NCBI GenBank assembly: GCA_034359265.1
Contig: CP136890.1
Location: 44,738,501-44,802,500 of the forward strand
Direction: 5' to 3'
DNA from: Canna indica
Taxonomy: Eukaryota; Streptophyta; Magnoliopsida; Zingiberales; Cannaceae
Length of the DNA stretch: 64,000 nt
Part shown: positions 33,926 to 45,485 of the stretch, in pieces
How positions within the stretch are numbered: the first letter of the stretch is position 1
Layout: every line of letters begins with the position of its first letter
The notes under the pieces: model-generated
What the model was told of the DNA's origin: nothing
Seen by the model: the letters and a program-made list of their open reading frames with translations, nothing else
The model's database searches: none
Translations under genes and position numbers: made by a program

Positions 33926-34775
33926 ATTGACAAATCTAACTCATACTTTGACGAAATTAACAAATCTAATCCACCTTTTAATTTGTATCTATTATAACCT
34001 GTACTTACAAATTTACATCAATTCTAACTTCTCATCTACTTGTTGTTAATCGCCCCATTAGTTGCTGACGTGGCATCCTAGTTAGCATCTTAGTTTATAT
34101 TCTTTTAACTTGAGCTTGCCACATCATCCTATTCTAAAATAATAATAAAAATATATATAAACTAAGTTGATTTTAAAATTGACAAATCTAACCCATACTT
34201 TGACGAAATTAACAAATCTAACCCGTCTTTTAATTTGCATCAATTATAACCCGTACTTACGAATTTACATCAATTCTAACCTCCCGTCTACTTGTTCTTA
34301 ATCGTCCCGTTAGTTGTTGACGTGGCATCCTAATCAGCAACTTAGTTTATATTTTTTTAAACTGAAATTGCCACGTCAACCTATTGCAAAAGAATAAAAA
34401 AAAATAAACTAAGTTGATTTTTTTTTATTCGAACTTGCCACATCAGCATATTGGTGCGTGGCTAGAGCCACCAGCACCATGACCACCCCCAGCGGAAGTG
34501 CCCCGGCGCACCGCTGGGGGTGGTCATGGTGTTGGTGGCTCTGGCCACGCTCCAATAGGCTGACGTGGTAAGTTCGAATTAAAAAAATTCAACTAAGTTT
34601 ATATATTTTTTTATTTTGTTGGAAAAACGTGGCGAGTTCAGGTTAAAAAAATATAAACTAAGTTGCTGATTAGGATGCCACTTCAACAACTAACGGGATG
34701 ATTAACATCAAGTAGACAGGAGGTTAGAATTGATGTAAATTCGTAAGTACGGATTATAATTGAAGCAAATTAAAA
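33926..34775. mobile_element. Foldback element with long inverted repeats
   Basis: 34178-34495 pairs with 34511-34775 around a 15-base loop. The inner 30 bp are almost perfect (GAGCCACCAGCACCATGACC against its complement) and pairing continues outward with scattered mismatches. A direct second copy of the left arm lies at 33926-34177 (period 252). The right arm lacks the outer 50-60 bp present on the left (ATTGACAAATCTAACCC...), where the gypsy LTR begins. It encodes nothing. It could be a large MITE or a foldback transposon. Confidence 0.8.
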
Positions 34776-37239
34776 TGTCACACCCCAACTGAGGGTCGTG
34801 TGACCGGCCAGGGTCTACATACTACCCTGTAGCCTACTACCTACACTGACCATCAAGAAAACCAGAACACATCGGATAAAAGAAGCCACAATGAATGTTT
34901 ATTTAACTTTTCAAAGTTCACAAATATGTTTTACAAATAAAAAAAGAAAAGCTAACATAGTCACAAACAGGAACATCTCAATTCAAAGTTTATTACAAGT
35001 TTTTTAAAAAAAACCAATAACTGTCAGTGTAGGAAAAACGACAACACAACAACTGGACTATGAATAGAGGATGCCGCTATGAGATTTGGCACCACCGTCT
35101 GCCCTCCAGCTGCACCATGACAACAAGCCTCAAATCACTAATCATGCTCTGCAAAACAAAAAGAAACAACCATGAGTCCACTTGGGACTTAGTGAGCGGT
35201 TCTTCTGAACCTCCACAGGGAGGTAAGTTACTTTTGATATGACTACCGACTCCATGAGTTATAAAGAAACAACAAGCCTCGATTAGGCATGCATAAACAT
35301 ATAAGGCAACATAAAATATAGATAGGGAGGTAAGTTACTTTTGATATGACTACCGACTCTATGAGTTATTCTGTATAGACCATATATGAGAGAAACCTGC
35401 CAGAACGGCCTAATTAAGCCACTTGGCGTCCAGCCCTTAAGGCCTACTTATGGTCTAGGAATTCCGGCTATACCTGGCCCTACCATACAAGGTAGAATCA
35501 CACTGGTCGCTCGGGCCACACCATATCAAGATGAAATCAAGAAATTTCGGGCCATCGACTAGGATGGTCTACTAGTCTCCGAACACCATCTGGGGTAGAG
35601 ATAGCTAGTCCCACCCAACTAGGGTCTGACACCTAGCGGGCCCGCTGATGATATCTCAAGACCCAATCACTGGCCGAGTCATGCATTCGTCATATCTCAA
35701 GACTACTCAGGCATCTCGGCAGACCATTACAAACACATCATACAAGCAAGTGTCCTAGAGCTACCTTGTTTAAAATCTTGGGCATCCGCTCGTGTTCAGC
35801 CCTTTATTTCCGGGTCAAAACATGCGTGCACTATTGCTCGTTAATTATTTGTTAGGTGTAAAACCTAACTAGTTTACCTTTGAGTGTCCATAAATAGCAC
35901 ACACCTCAAATTTTTCATGTTAATCATCTAACGTCATATACTATCCTTGCTAATGTGAAATACATGTCATAAACTTGAAAATATACCCAATAACAAAACG
36001 GGACAGCATATAAGCTATAGATGAATTACTTCACGTCACATACTATGTATAGCCACATGATTCAAAAATAAAGAATTTAAACAATTAATGAAACATTTCA
36101 TGGATTAAACCAATAAGGAACATGTAATAAACATAGCAACAATTAAACATGATATCTGAAATTCAATGAAATCTTTCCTTTGATACATGTACCATAACCA
36201 TCATGTCCATATATGCATTAGCAAGAACATTTCCATAATCGTTAGAATATAGATCTACAGTTGCTATCAATTCTCAAGATGGACAACAATCATATAATAT
36301 AATTTGGACCTAACACTAAGCATGTAAGTAGGAATTCAAAACAACGTAACATGAAATCCAGCGTATAGATCCGACAGCCCCGAGTTTTCCACCCCTCTCC
36401 ATTGCTCGGCCGACTCAAGCAAGGTAACATCCTGCTCGGCCGAGCCCTCTAAGGGAGGTGAACATGTTGCAACAACAACACAAGTATCAATACAAAGATC
36501 CAACATATAACGAACATAAAGCGATCTACAAGTTGCAAGACGAGCGAGGAAATTGGATAAATTTCAGCATGACCTTTCCCCTTTTTCCTTAACTCGACCA
36601 GCCCATATAGAAGCAAGAAAATCATGATTTGTAACTACGAATTCGTAGGTACATAAATCGATTAAGTTCCAATACGAAAGAACACGTCGATCGGCAAAAC
36701 AACTCGTGGAGAAACCCGATATCAAGATCCATAGGGTCAGCCACCCACCTCCCTTCAAAAACATGTTAACCAATCACGTTTGCTTGAGGAAGATGAAGGA
36801 TCGGACGTTGGCGATCTCAAATCTTCCGGCGACGACGCGATCTCTGGATCGACCAAGATCTCTCCTCCTTGCTCCTTCTCCCCCTCTCCCTATGCGCTGC
36901 TTTGTGCGGCTCCTAGATGAGCCACATTGCAGCTATGATGAGGGATTTTATTCCCTCATCTAACATGCCTTAATTGCCCTTACAACTTAACACTGACTCG
37001 ACTCAGTCCGATTTCGACTTGGGTTCTGACTCTATCCGTAACACGAGTCAATCTTAATTCAATTAAGGTACAAATACATAAAAGGAAAGAGCCATTAAAC
37101 CAATTAAACTTCATACATCATTAGTCGAGTCATACCTTCTACTCAAGATGATTCCGAGGCTCGACTCGACTAACCTCGGGTCCCGCGCGCTGCACCAAAA
37201 TAGATTTTTTTATATTAGAAAATTTTTCTGGGTCTTACA
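34776..37239 (-). mobile_element. Gypsy A solo LTR (2464 bp), no target duplication
   Basis: Complete ends TGTCACACCCC and GGGTCTTACA. The flanks TAAAA and GCGAT differ, and the outer foldback arm plus about 400 bp of copia LTR are missing. This indicates a deletion at its right side or an origin by recombination between two elements. Confidence 0.85.
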
Positions 37240-37748
37240 GCGATCCGCAATCCGGTCGACCGAAGCACCTTTTGCCAATTTTTGGCATTGGTCGATCAAC
37301 AGACGTAGCCTTGAGCCGATTTCTTCACCATCTTTGGTCGATCGACAGGTCGACCGATTGGCTACTGTCATTTTGTGGCATCATTCGGTCGATCGACCGG
37401 TCGACCGACAAGGCTACTGCCGATTTTCAACACCATTCGGTCGACCGACCGGTCAACCGAACCTGGGCTGGAATTTCTATCTTGGCTTTCTCATTTCGCG
37501 CTTTGTTGTCCGGCTTCGTTCTTCAGCGTGCTTTAACTTTAAAAGATTCTCCATGCTGTCCAAGTCATTTCTTTCTGGTGCACGCATTGGTCTGTTTTGG
37601 AGATCGATCGAAAGATATGAGGCTTGACTATTCTTTTATCGATCTAGCAATTTTCATACTTCAAGAACTTGCTAAATAGGTTTGTTATCATCAAAATAGT
37701 CATGAAGAGAATAAAGCATGAAGGAAGAAACCTTCAGCCAACACAAAG

Positions 37749-38351
37749 TTGAATGGCAAAGTGACAACCATATGGTCCATATCACTACAACTAGGTGGAG
37801 CTACAAATCAGCAAATACCAAGTAAAAACTTACATGGACTGAATGAAGGCCTTGAAGTTTCTCAAGATTTATGCCATCGATGGAGCAGGAGTCCAAGTAA
37901 GCAACGTGATCAACTCCTAGTCCTTCTCCATAATTTTCAGCAAAACCGTTTACTATAGAGCTTTCTAGTGTTTCATGTTTTTCTACGGAAACATACGGGA
38001 ATGCAACAGAGAAGTTGGAAGTTGTGAATGATCGCGAGATGGTAATGGTGGAAAGTTAAATATGAATTTGATACCTAAGAAAAAAATCAAAGCTTAAAAA
38101 GCATTCATTTATGCAACTAAAACAAAAATCAAGATAAGGAGCTTTCAGTTAGATACAAATATTAAGAAAATGATGCATATGTTTTACTGCTAGGTTAGAA
38201 TTTATCCAAAATAGTATTCAACAACAAGACTATACCAAAACCCTCTTTACTCATAAAAGAATTGCTTGTCCTACCAAAACCCAGACTGAAAAAAATGGGC
38301 ACAATCGAGGAAAACTGATTTAAATAAAAATTAAGATAAATTGATACTAAC
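37749..38351. other. Unassigned host segment
   Basis: No element boundary and no convincing gene. Small ORFs on both strands (for example plus 37749-37958) are not distinctive. It continues from the DNA left of 33404 and into the exon-like segment. Confidence 0.4.
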
Positions 38352-38501
38352 ATCAAATTGAGCAAGCCTCCAAACACCGAGAGATGCAATTCTCATGGCA
38401 ACATGACAGCTGAAATTAGGAGCAACATCAGCATTAATAGCATGTTTGTTAGATGTGTAACTGGAGCAGATGAAGCCTTTTTGTGATGAGCAGTCTATTC
38501 A
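38352..38501 (-). pseudogene. Exon-like segment of an unidentified gene
   Basis: The minus strand is bordered by an acceptor-like TTATTTCAG and a donor-like GTTAGT. Between them about 49 codons are open, with complex non-repetitive sequence including IDCSSQKGFICSSYTSNK and FSCHVAMRIASLGVW. The frame's first codon is TGA, so it is broken if the borders are right. I do not recognise the family. Cys and His are frequent, but no known motif is clear. Confidence 0.4.
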
Positions 38502-38709
38502 CTGAAATAAGTCAAAAAAATAATGTTAAACATATATGTCGACTACTCATGACTCAATAAAAGAAAGACCAAGTACCAACGTCTATAGGGAAGCTAGTGA
38601 GGGATATCCATGTCGACTATGTATATGTAGAGCAAGAGAGGCACCCACCTTTACGGTTGACATCTAGAGATGGTATAATCCTCCAACCTCATGTCCTACA
38701 CCAATCATC

Positions 38710-40315
38710 TATTGGCCTAAGATTTTCTACCTTGGTCTTAATCTCGATTTTGATGATAACAAATATGGAACTAATGTTTTATTGAGAAATATTTTCAGGT
38801 TTCGTATCGGTTAGCGCACGATGTCCACGATCGGAAATATCGGAGAAATCGAAAAATTGGAAGGACGTTGGTCGACGCGCTCGGATTCTTCGGTAAGATA
38901 TCAAGTTTAGGGTGTCTAGGATGTGCTGTAAATCCTCATGATGATGCAAAGCAACACAAAAACCAAACCTGAACCCCAAAACACAAAAACTCGGAAAATT
39001 AGAAAATACCCGGAAATTCACTAAGCCTAGGGAGCTCCTTGGAGGGCTATATAACCTAGACATTTTCTTGGCACCAAAAGTGCTGGTAATTGTTCCTTAG
39101 GTAAAAACTAGATAACGACATATTTTTAAGGATTTTTTGGAAGCCTTTAGCCTGCCCATATTTGACCCGCGAGATTATAACATTTTCATTTTTGGGGAAT
39201 TTGTACTAGACCTCAAAAGTTAGATTTTGCTTCTTAAAGATTTTGATTTTTTAGATATTTTTATTGAATCCAAATGGAGGATAATCCTTATAAAACATTC
39301 AATATTATATAAGAGGACTTAGTGAAGACCGAACCCAGAAACGAACAAACAAGCAGAAATATCAGCAAAATTGGGTTGATTTACTAGTTTCGGTCGACCA
39401 GTTGGTCGACCGAATGTTGCCTGAAATTGTCAATAGGCCTTCGGTCGCTCAGCAGTCTCTCGTTCGATCGATCGACGATCGACCGACAAGCGATCGGGCG
39501 TCGCCAACAGGCAAAAAAACGCCCATTGATGAGCCCTCTTGTTTGGGGGGTTATAAATACCCATCCCAAACTCAGTCCGAAATAGTCATTGATGCTTCCA
39601 AGCCTCAAAGAGTGATCCTAAGCATCTCTACAAGCTTTCATGGAGTCATCCTTGTAAGAACCCCAATTTTTGATCTCCACTTGTTGATTTAACCTTCAAG
39701 CTTCACCGATTCATCATCTTGAGGCATCAAGAGGACTAGGGAGTTTTTTTGGAGCTAATTATTTGTTGTTTGATTTATTGCTCCATTAGTTGTTGTATTT
39801 TGGTGTTTATTTCATTGTATTTGAACTTGTGTAAACTTAGGTTGCTAGGTTTGATTGAGTTGGTGTTGCCGTGGTGTTAAGGCTTAAATCCACCATTGTA
39901 AACTTAGTTTATTAGGATTAGTTGAGTTGTCCCTTAGGTTGAGGTGGGAGAGTGCTCTCGGTAGGAAGGCGAGATACTTCCGAGTGTGGAAGTGCTTTCG
40001 GTTTGAGAGCGGAGACTTTCCGATGTAAAGTCATTTTTGTAAGGGAAACGATATAATCTAGTGAAGTTAGTTTGGAAATCCTAAGTGGGATGCTTAGGTA
40101 GTGGAGTAGGCCTTGGGGCCGAACCACTATAAATAACTGTGTTAGCATTATTTTCTTTGTGTATTGCATTGCTTTATCATTAATTGCTTCCGCATTTAGT
40201 TGTTAAATTGTGAATTGCCTAAGTAGTTTAAGAAAAGATTAAAACCGGAATTTGACAAAAAGATTTAGCTAACACACTATTCAGCCCCCCTTTTAGTGTG
40301 GTTATTTCACCAACA
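38710..40315 (+). mobile_element. Copia solo LTR, TSD TCATC
   Basis: 1606 bp. It starts TATTGGCCTAAG (TG changed to TA) and ends TTATTTCACCAACA, with perfect TCATC duplications at 38705-38709 and 40316-40320. It has a dyad array at 39390-39485 and a TATA box at 39552-39559. It splits the copia remnant described above. Confidence 0.92.
39552..39559 (+). promoter_or_regulatory. TATA box of copia solo LTR
   Basis: TATAAATA in the context GGGGTTATAAATACCC. Confidence 0.75.
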
Positions 40316-40400
40316 TCATCTACCTTGTGCTCCTGTCCTAGATGAAAACAAAATGAGGTATGACAAAGGGAACGTAGATAGGTATAAAACAAATATTGAA

Positions 40401-42621
40401 AAAAGTTGGTGAAAGAAACAAGAAAGAATTTGCAGTTCCTATGCCACCTGTGGCAATATATTTATTTGCCAAGGTAACATGAGCAATATAATGTTTTTAT
40501 CCTCATAAGACATTAAACAGCAGTATAATCTCTTTTCTTGAATGATTCAATGAAGATCTAGTGCTCTTTTTATGCAGTTAAATAATCAACTAAAATCACT
40601 GAATCTAATACAGAGTATGGAAGTACTCAATCTGCAGTTGCACTAAATAATCTTGCAATTTTCAGTAATATTGTGAAGCATTTGCTCTTGAATCTTCAAT
40701 CAAAACTCAAACATTAATAACAAAGTAACTATGTAAACCTCCAGATACTATTGTGTTTTGCATTATACTTGTTTGTTGAAGACATTTGTCTGATATCTTA
40801 TTCCCGAGGGGGCACCCAAAGTTATCCTTCAGATTGTGACAAAAAGTTTTAGAAGATGACTTCACACAAAGTGAGAGCAGAAGTGAAGATATCTGGAATA
40901 CCTAAAAAATGTTGTGTCATGTTACTTCAGTAAACCTCCCATAAACATCCCATAAACATGACTTTTTTACCCCCTTATTACTTGGTTAACTTATGAAACT
41001 GTAATCCTAACTAAAGACAACATTAATAATTCCTACCAAATAAATTTCAAAACAAAGAGACACCTTGAATAAACTTTGCATGTATCACCTGATATTAGAA
41101 AACATGATTAAAGACCCAAAAGATTGTTAAACATTAAACATAAGTCTTTCCATCGCATGTTAGTTGATGACAAAAAGAACCTTCTTATATTCTTTAGGAA
41201 ATACCTTTACAAACTTTGCACAGTAAGAACAGAACAGAACATGTGGCTCTTTATTGAGGAATGCATGCATAAATTATAGAAAGATAACATGGAGATTAAT
41301 TTGATGATTAAATATCCTCCTATGCAGAGAACTTTTATCTAAGAGCCTCTACTGATGTTTTACCAACAAACTTGAATTTGTTGAGAAGAGGACAATTGTT
41401 GATTGGGGAAGTAATACTTCACTAAACTTCATGCATTGCCTTTCATCGCCGCAAGATTGGTGCGAGAGCTATAACCTATAGAAGAAGTTTTACATGTTCA
41501 TCCTTATAGCTTTGGTCATGCGAACAAATCTACACAAGGATCTTATATTTGACAGGTCAATCTACACTGTTTTGGATAAGTGGTTGACCTTGGTTGACCT
41601 CTCTTTCTTCTTTCCATTGCAACCCTGCTCCCTCTTCAAGCATAAACTTTCCTTTGCTGATGTCATTACTGATCCACCCATGGGTTGCAATTGTGATTCC
41701 CACATCATCTTTGACTTCAAATCTTAATGTCTCATGGAAACTGACCACAACTACTTTTGCTACCTATAAAGGAACGGAGACAGACTTAACAACTTCATCA
41801 TCAAGTCACTAAGAAGAGAAAATAAGTTAATACTGACTGCACAAAGGCTCATCTTGATTCACATATTGAATACACTAAGAATTTTGAATTACCATAAACA
41901 TATTGAATCATAACAAAAAAGTGCTTTCACATGAAAATTGTGAACAAGTAATTGTTCAAGCTTATCCACGGTATAAGCTTAACCTTTTATAAACATTGAC
42001 AGTACTGTCTTTGAGAACCACATCTAATGACTCCAACATTAAAGGTGATAACCACTCACGCATGCTCGCCTATCTTTGAGAATCAATTAATTAGTCAGAT
42101 GTACGAAACCAGGGAAATTTGGGTCATCTTGCAACTGCATTATATATGAACTCAAGCTTGTATATACCTCATTATAATAACCTTCAGGTCCATTACTATT
42201 TCCTTCTAGCATTCAGATAATGGTAATTGCATTTTGATGATTATGTGTAAATACCAACCAACAATTGCTCCCAAAAAGGATAGAATCAGACATGCTTTGC
42301 AACATATTTTCAGTTAGAGCTAGACACCCAATGCCATATATCTCTCTATAATGACAATTCATAAATCCAAAGTGCTTGCGATTAAACAAAGATTGTGGGA
42401 CTGATAAGAAATACATCCTCAACAATTTTCCAAATGTTAAATATGAAGCCAAGAAAGATGATTAACATATAAGTTCAAAGATACATAACATCAACGTAAA
42501 GTGTACGTGAATTCACAAAAGCACTGACAACAGTAGAAAACTAGTTCTATAAGGAGATAAATAGGGATATAAATATATGTTTGCTTGATGTATTTTCTGT
42601 CACAAACTTGATTTCGGCATG
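40401..42621. other. Unassigned host segment, possibly a decayed gene
   Basis: No transposon ends seen. Three minus-strand stretches look exon-like. 41560-41810 has an acceptor-like TCTTCTTAG and reads VVVVSFHETLRFEVKDDVGI with one TAG upstream. 40730-40905 follows a CATTTTTTAG acceptor-like site and is open for about 60 codons. About 42130-42200 ends MLEGNSNGPEGYYNE before a GTATAT donor-like site. None is recognised, and their frames were not shown to join. Confidence 0.35.
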
Positions 42622-42896
42622 CACTACTAAAAAATTGGTCATCTGCGACGGATGCAACTGTCGCAAAAAGGTCGCTAAAGACCTTCTACGACGGCGCGGG
42701 CGGTCGCAAAGGTCGGTAGCAAAAGCAATTATCGCATAAAGTTTGCAACCGCGGCGGTCGCAAATAAAAACATGTTGCGACTATTTTGCAACGGTGCTAG
42801 GCGGTCGCAGAATGTGGTCGCGAGACATCTACGACCTTCACTTTGCTATCACAATCATTATCTCCATGATGGCGCTGCGACCGCATGGGTCCTTTA
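42622..42896 (+). mobile_element. CACTA element end fragment (CACTA-1)
   Basis: CACTACTAAAAAATTGG is a CACTA terminal repeat, followed by subterminal GTCGCAAA/TTTGCGAC-type motifs (for example GGCGGTCGCAAAGGTCGG). It is cut by the copia solo LTR. The opposite end is not found in the window, so it is truncated or continues past 51126 without a recognisable terminus. Confidence 0.75.
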
Positions 42897-43724
42897 ATAT
42901 CAGTTGACTTAAGGTTTTCAACCTTGCTCTTAATCTCGATTTTGATGATAATAAACATGGAACTAATGATTTAATTAAAAATTCCTCTCAGGTTCCATAT
43001 CGGTTAGCGCACAACGTCCTCGATCGGAAATATCGAAGAAATTGGGAAATCGAAAGGATGTTGGTCAACGCGCTCGGATTCATCGGGAAGATAGAGTATA
43101 TTTATAGGGTGTCTAGTTTATATTGTAATGTTCTCGGGATGATGCATAAGAACCCAAAAACCATCCCCGAATCCCAAAACATGAAAACCCGAAAACCATC
43201 CTGAAATAACCTAGGGTGCTCCTTGGAGGGCCATATGACCTAGATAGTTTCCTAACATAAAAATGGCGATAATTGTTCCTTGGGTTAAAATTAGATAACG
43301 AGGTATTTTTAAGGATTTTTTGTAAGCCTTTAGCCTAACCATATTTGACCCAAAAGATTAGAAAATTTTTGTTTTCTGAAAATTTGTACTAGACCCCAAA
43401 AACTAGATTTTGATTCTTAAGGATTTTGATTTTTTAGATATTTTTATTGAATCCAAATGGGGGGTAATCCTTATATAACATTCATGTTTTAAAGTTATTA
43501 ACTAACGGAACCAGAAAATGAATAAACAAAACCAAACTGCCCAGTCCAATCTAGGTTCGGTCAACCGGTCGGTCGACCGAATATTGCCAAAAACTAGCTA
43601 TCACACCCCAACTAAGGGTAGTGTGACCGATTAGGGCCTACATCGTGCCCTGTAGCCTACTGTCTACACTAACTGACAATAAAATAGAACATATTGAGAA
43701 AGGAAACCACTACTAGAAACTTGG

Positions 43725-44020
43725 TCTTCAGCAACGGCTATCAGCAACGGCCGCTCAAGCCGTTGCTATTTGCAACGGCGTTCTTACGGCCGCCCGAGCC
43801 GTTGCAGATATCTGTATCTGCAACGGCGTTCTAACGGACAACCGAGCCGTTGCGGATTATTTTAATTATCAGCAACGGCTTTCTGACGGAAAGGCGAGCC
43901 GTTGCTGATAATTAAAATATCAGCAACGGCTTTCTAACGGACAAGTGAGCCGTTGCTGATGATAACTTATCAGCAACGGCTTTCTAACGGGCGAGTGAGC
44001 CGTTGCTGATAAGTTTATAT
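43725..44020. repeat. CACTA-2 left subterminal repeats
   Basis: About a dozen GCAACGGC or GCCGTTGC motifs. They are arranged as hairpins of CAGCAACGGCTTTCT with GAGCCGTTGCTGAT, repeated about every 55-60 bp between 43865 and 44010. In CACTA elements the subterminal repeats are bound by the TNPA-type protein. Confidence 0.85.
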
Positions 44021-44447
44021 AGGGCACGCTCTCGCGCCCGACCCTTCTTCCTCCCGCTGCTGCCGCCGCCGCTCCTGCCGACACCTCTCGCCGCTGCTGC
44101 CGACGCCGACGCCTCTCGCCGCCGCGCCGCTGCCGCTGCTGCCGGTATGTTGATCGGCCGGCCTATACCGTTTCGGCCGGAGATGTTAAAATCCGACCGA
44201 AACCCTATTTCTAGGGTTTCGGCCGGCGGCGGTCGGCCTATGGCCGCCGCCGGACCTTCTACAGTGGCCGAACAGTGTGTCCGGCCACTATACGCCGGCG
44301 CCGGAGGGTGGACTCCGGCGCCGAAATATATATATATATATATATTATTTTTTTGAAATTGTTAATTAATTATTTTATAAATGTTAATTAATTGTTTAGA
44401 TTAATTGTTTAATTTGATAGATTAATTATTAGGGTTTAGATTAATTT
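44021..44447 (+). other. CACTA-2 GC-rich leader region
   Basis: 44030-44320 is very GC-rich, with CCGCCG/CTGCCG runs and the inverted repeat GCGCCGGAGGGTGGACTCCG. It is followed by a short TA repeat (44325-44345) and an AT-rich stretch. An ORF across 44003-44356 starts at TTG and is Ala/Pro/Arg-rich with no domain. It may be 5' leader of the former TNP2 gene. Confidence 0.45.
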
Positions 44448-44681
44448 CGGACGCGCGCCGGAATCGTCCACTTCGGACGCGCGCCGGAATCGTCCAATTC
44501 GGACTCGCGCCGGAATCGTCCAATTCGGACTCGCGCCGGAATCATCCACTTCGGACGCGCGCCGGAATCGTCCACTTCGGACGCACGCCGGAATCGTCCA
44601 ATTCGGACTCGCGTCGGAATCGTCCACTTCGGACTCGCGCCGGAATCGTCCACTTCGGACGCGCGCCGAAATCGTCCAATA
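44448..44681. repeat. 26-bp minisatellite, nine copies
   Basis: Nine head-to-tail copies of a 26-bp unit beginning CGGACGCGCGCCGGAATCGT. Variants differ mainly at the sixth base (G or T) and at CACTT/CAATT near the end. Because the unit has no stop codons and 26 is not a multiple of 3, all copies together stay open in more than one frame, which explains the ORFs across it. It abuts the TNP2 remnant directly. Confidence 0.92.
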
Positions 44682-45410
44682 TGGATTCAGACTTACAGCA
44701 AAGATCACAGAGCTGAAATAGATGAAAAAATATTTGAGTTTGTTAGTGGACCGTCGCGACTTGTGTCGTGCTATAGCGGATATTTTGTTAACGGGTATAA
44801 ATTTCACACGGTTGAATATTCATCTACAAAAAAGACGATGAATGCTGGGGTCTGCGTGAAAGGGACAACCTATGTTGAATGTGATATGGATTTCTATGGA
44901 CTAGTGGAAGAAGTGATAGAGTTGCACTACTTCGGCTTGAAATCAGTGATCCTATTTAGATTTCATTGGTTCGATACAACAAAAAGGGGCATGAAAGTTC
45001 ATCCAAAATACAAACTTGTTGAGGTTAATTATAAATCGAAATTGGCAACAAATGAGCCTTTTATATTGGCATCACAAGCCGAACAAGTATATTACGCGAA
45101 GTATCCGGCTCGAAATAAAGATAGAGTAGATTGGCGTGTAGTCTGTAAGACAAAAGGTAGAGGAAAAATTGATCCGATAGTAGGAGAAAATGATCCTCCT
45201 GGTTTCTATCAAGAAGATGATCTTCCTGCTGTGGATCGTATTATTCCAATACTCAAGGATGCAGACAGAACATCAATTCAATTAGAAGTTGAATATGCTG
45301 ATGATGACGATCATGAAATTGAGGAAGCTGGAGATGAAGAAGATGAAGAAGAGGAAGAAGAGGAAGAAGAAGAAGAATTCGAAGACTATTATTCAGATGA
45401 TGAAGAATAA
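44682..45410 (+). pseudogene. C-terminal remnant of CACTA transposase TNP2 (DUF4216 part)
   Basis: The frame is open from the edge of the minisatellite (WIQTYSKDHRAEIDE) through YSGYFVNGYKFHT, TKKTMNAGVCVKG, DMDFYGLVEEVIEL and VILFRFHWFD to KGRGKID, then a long Asp/Glu tail (45296-45407). This is the DUF4216 region that follows the transposase_21 and DUF4218 parts in TNP2-type transposases. Those catalytic parts (over 500 residues) are absent, so it cannot cut DNA. The retained frame has no stops. No start codon of the original gene remains. Confidence 0.88.
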
Positions 45411-45485
45411 TTGTAAAGTATATATTTTATTAAATATATCTCTACTATTTATACAATAATCTGATTATATGTCTGTTCGACAGAT

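Larger units (their letters stand above)
33409..37743 (-). mobile_element. Copia solo LTR with nested foldback and gypsy LTR, TSD CAAAG
   Basis: Outer ends are TGTTGGATG and CAGCCAACA, with perfect CAAAG duplications at 33404-33408 and 37744-37748. The LTR itself is only 33409 to about 33925 and 37240-37743. About 400 bp of the expected middle is missing. Inside lie a foldback element and a gypsy A LTR. ORFs at 37148-37679 fall on the dyad array. Confidence 0.88.
38585..40400 (-). pseudogene. Copia GAG-pre-integrase remnant, split by a solo LTR
   Basis: Removing the LTR at 38710-40315 and one TCATC copy leaves a minus-strand frame reading DRSTR-stop-MIGVGHEVGGLYHL, then STVKVGASLALH and GYPSLASL. 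This is the typical block between copia protease and integrase. It has at least three stops. No further integrase follows: the next sequence is the exon-like segment at 38352-38501. Confidence 0.65.

Noticed and set aside
44003..44356. Ala/Pro/Arg-rich ORF at the CACTA-2 left end
   Set aside because: Starts with TTG inside the subterminal repeats and is driven by GC-rich composition. No family resemblance.
44448..44681. CRISPR-like array
   Set aside because: Units are contiguous without unique spacers, and the setting is a plant CACTA transposon. The LTR dyad arrays were rejected for the same reason.
44436..44807. Minus-strand repeat proteins (DDSGARPKW type)
   Set aside because: Translation of the 26-bp minisatellite in different frames, antisense to the TNP2 remnant. 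Not a gene.
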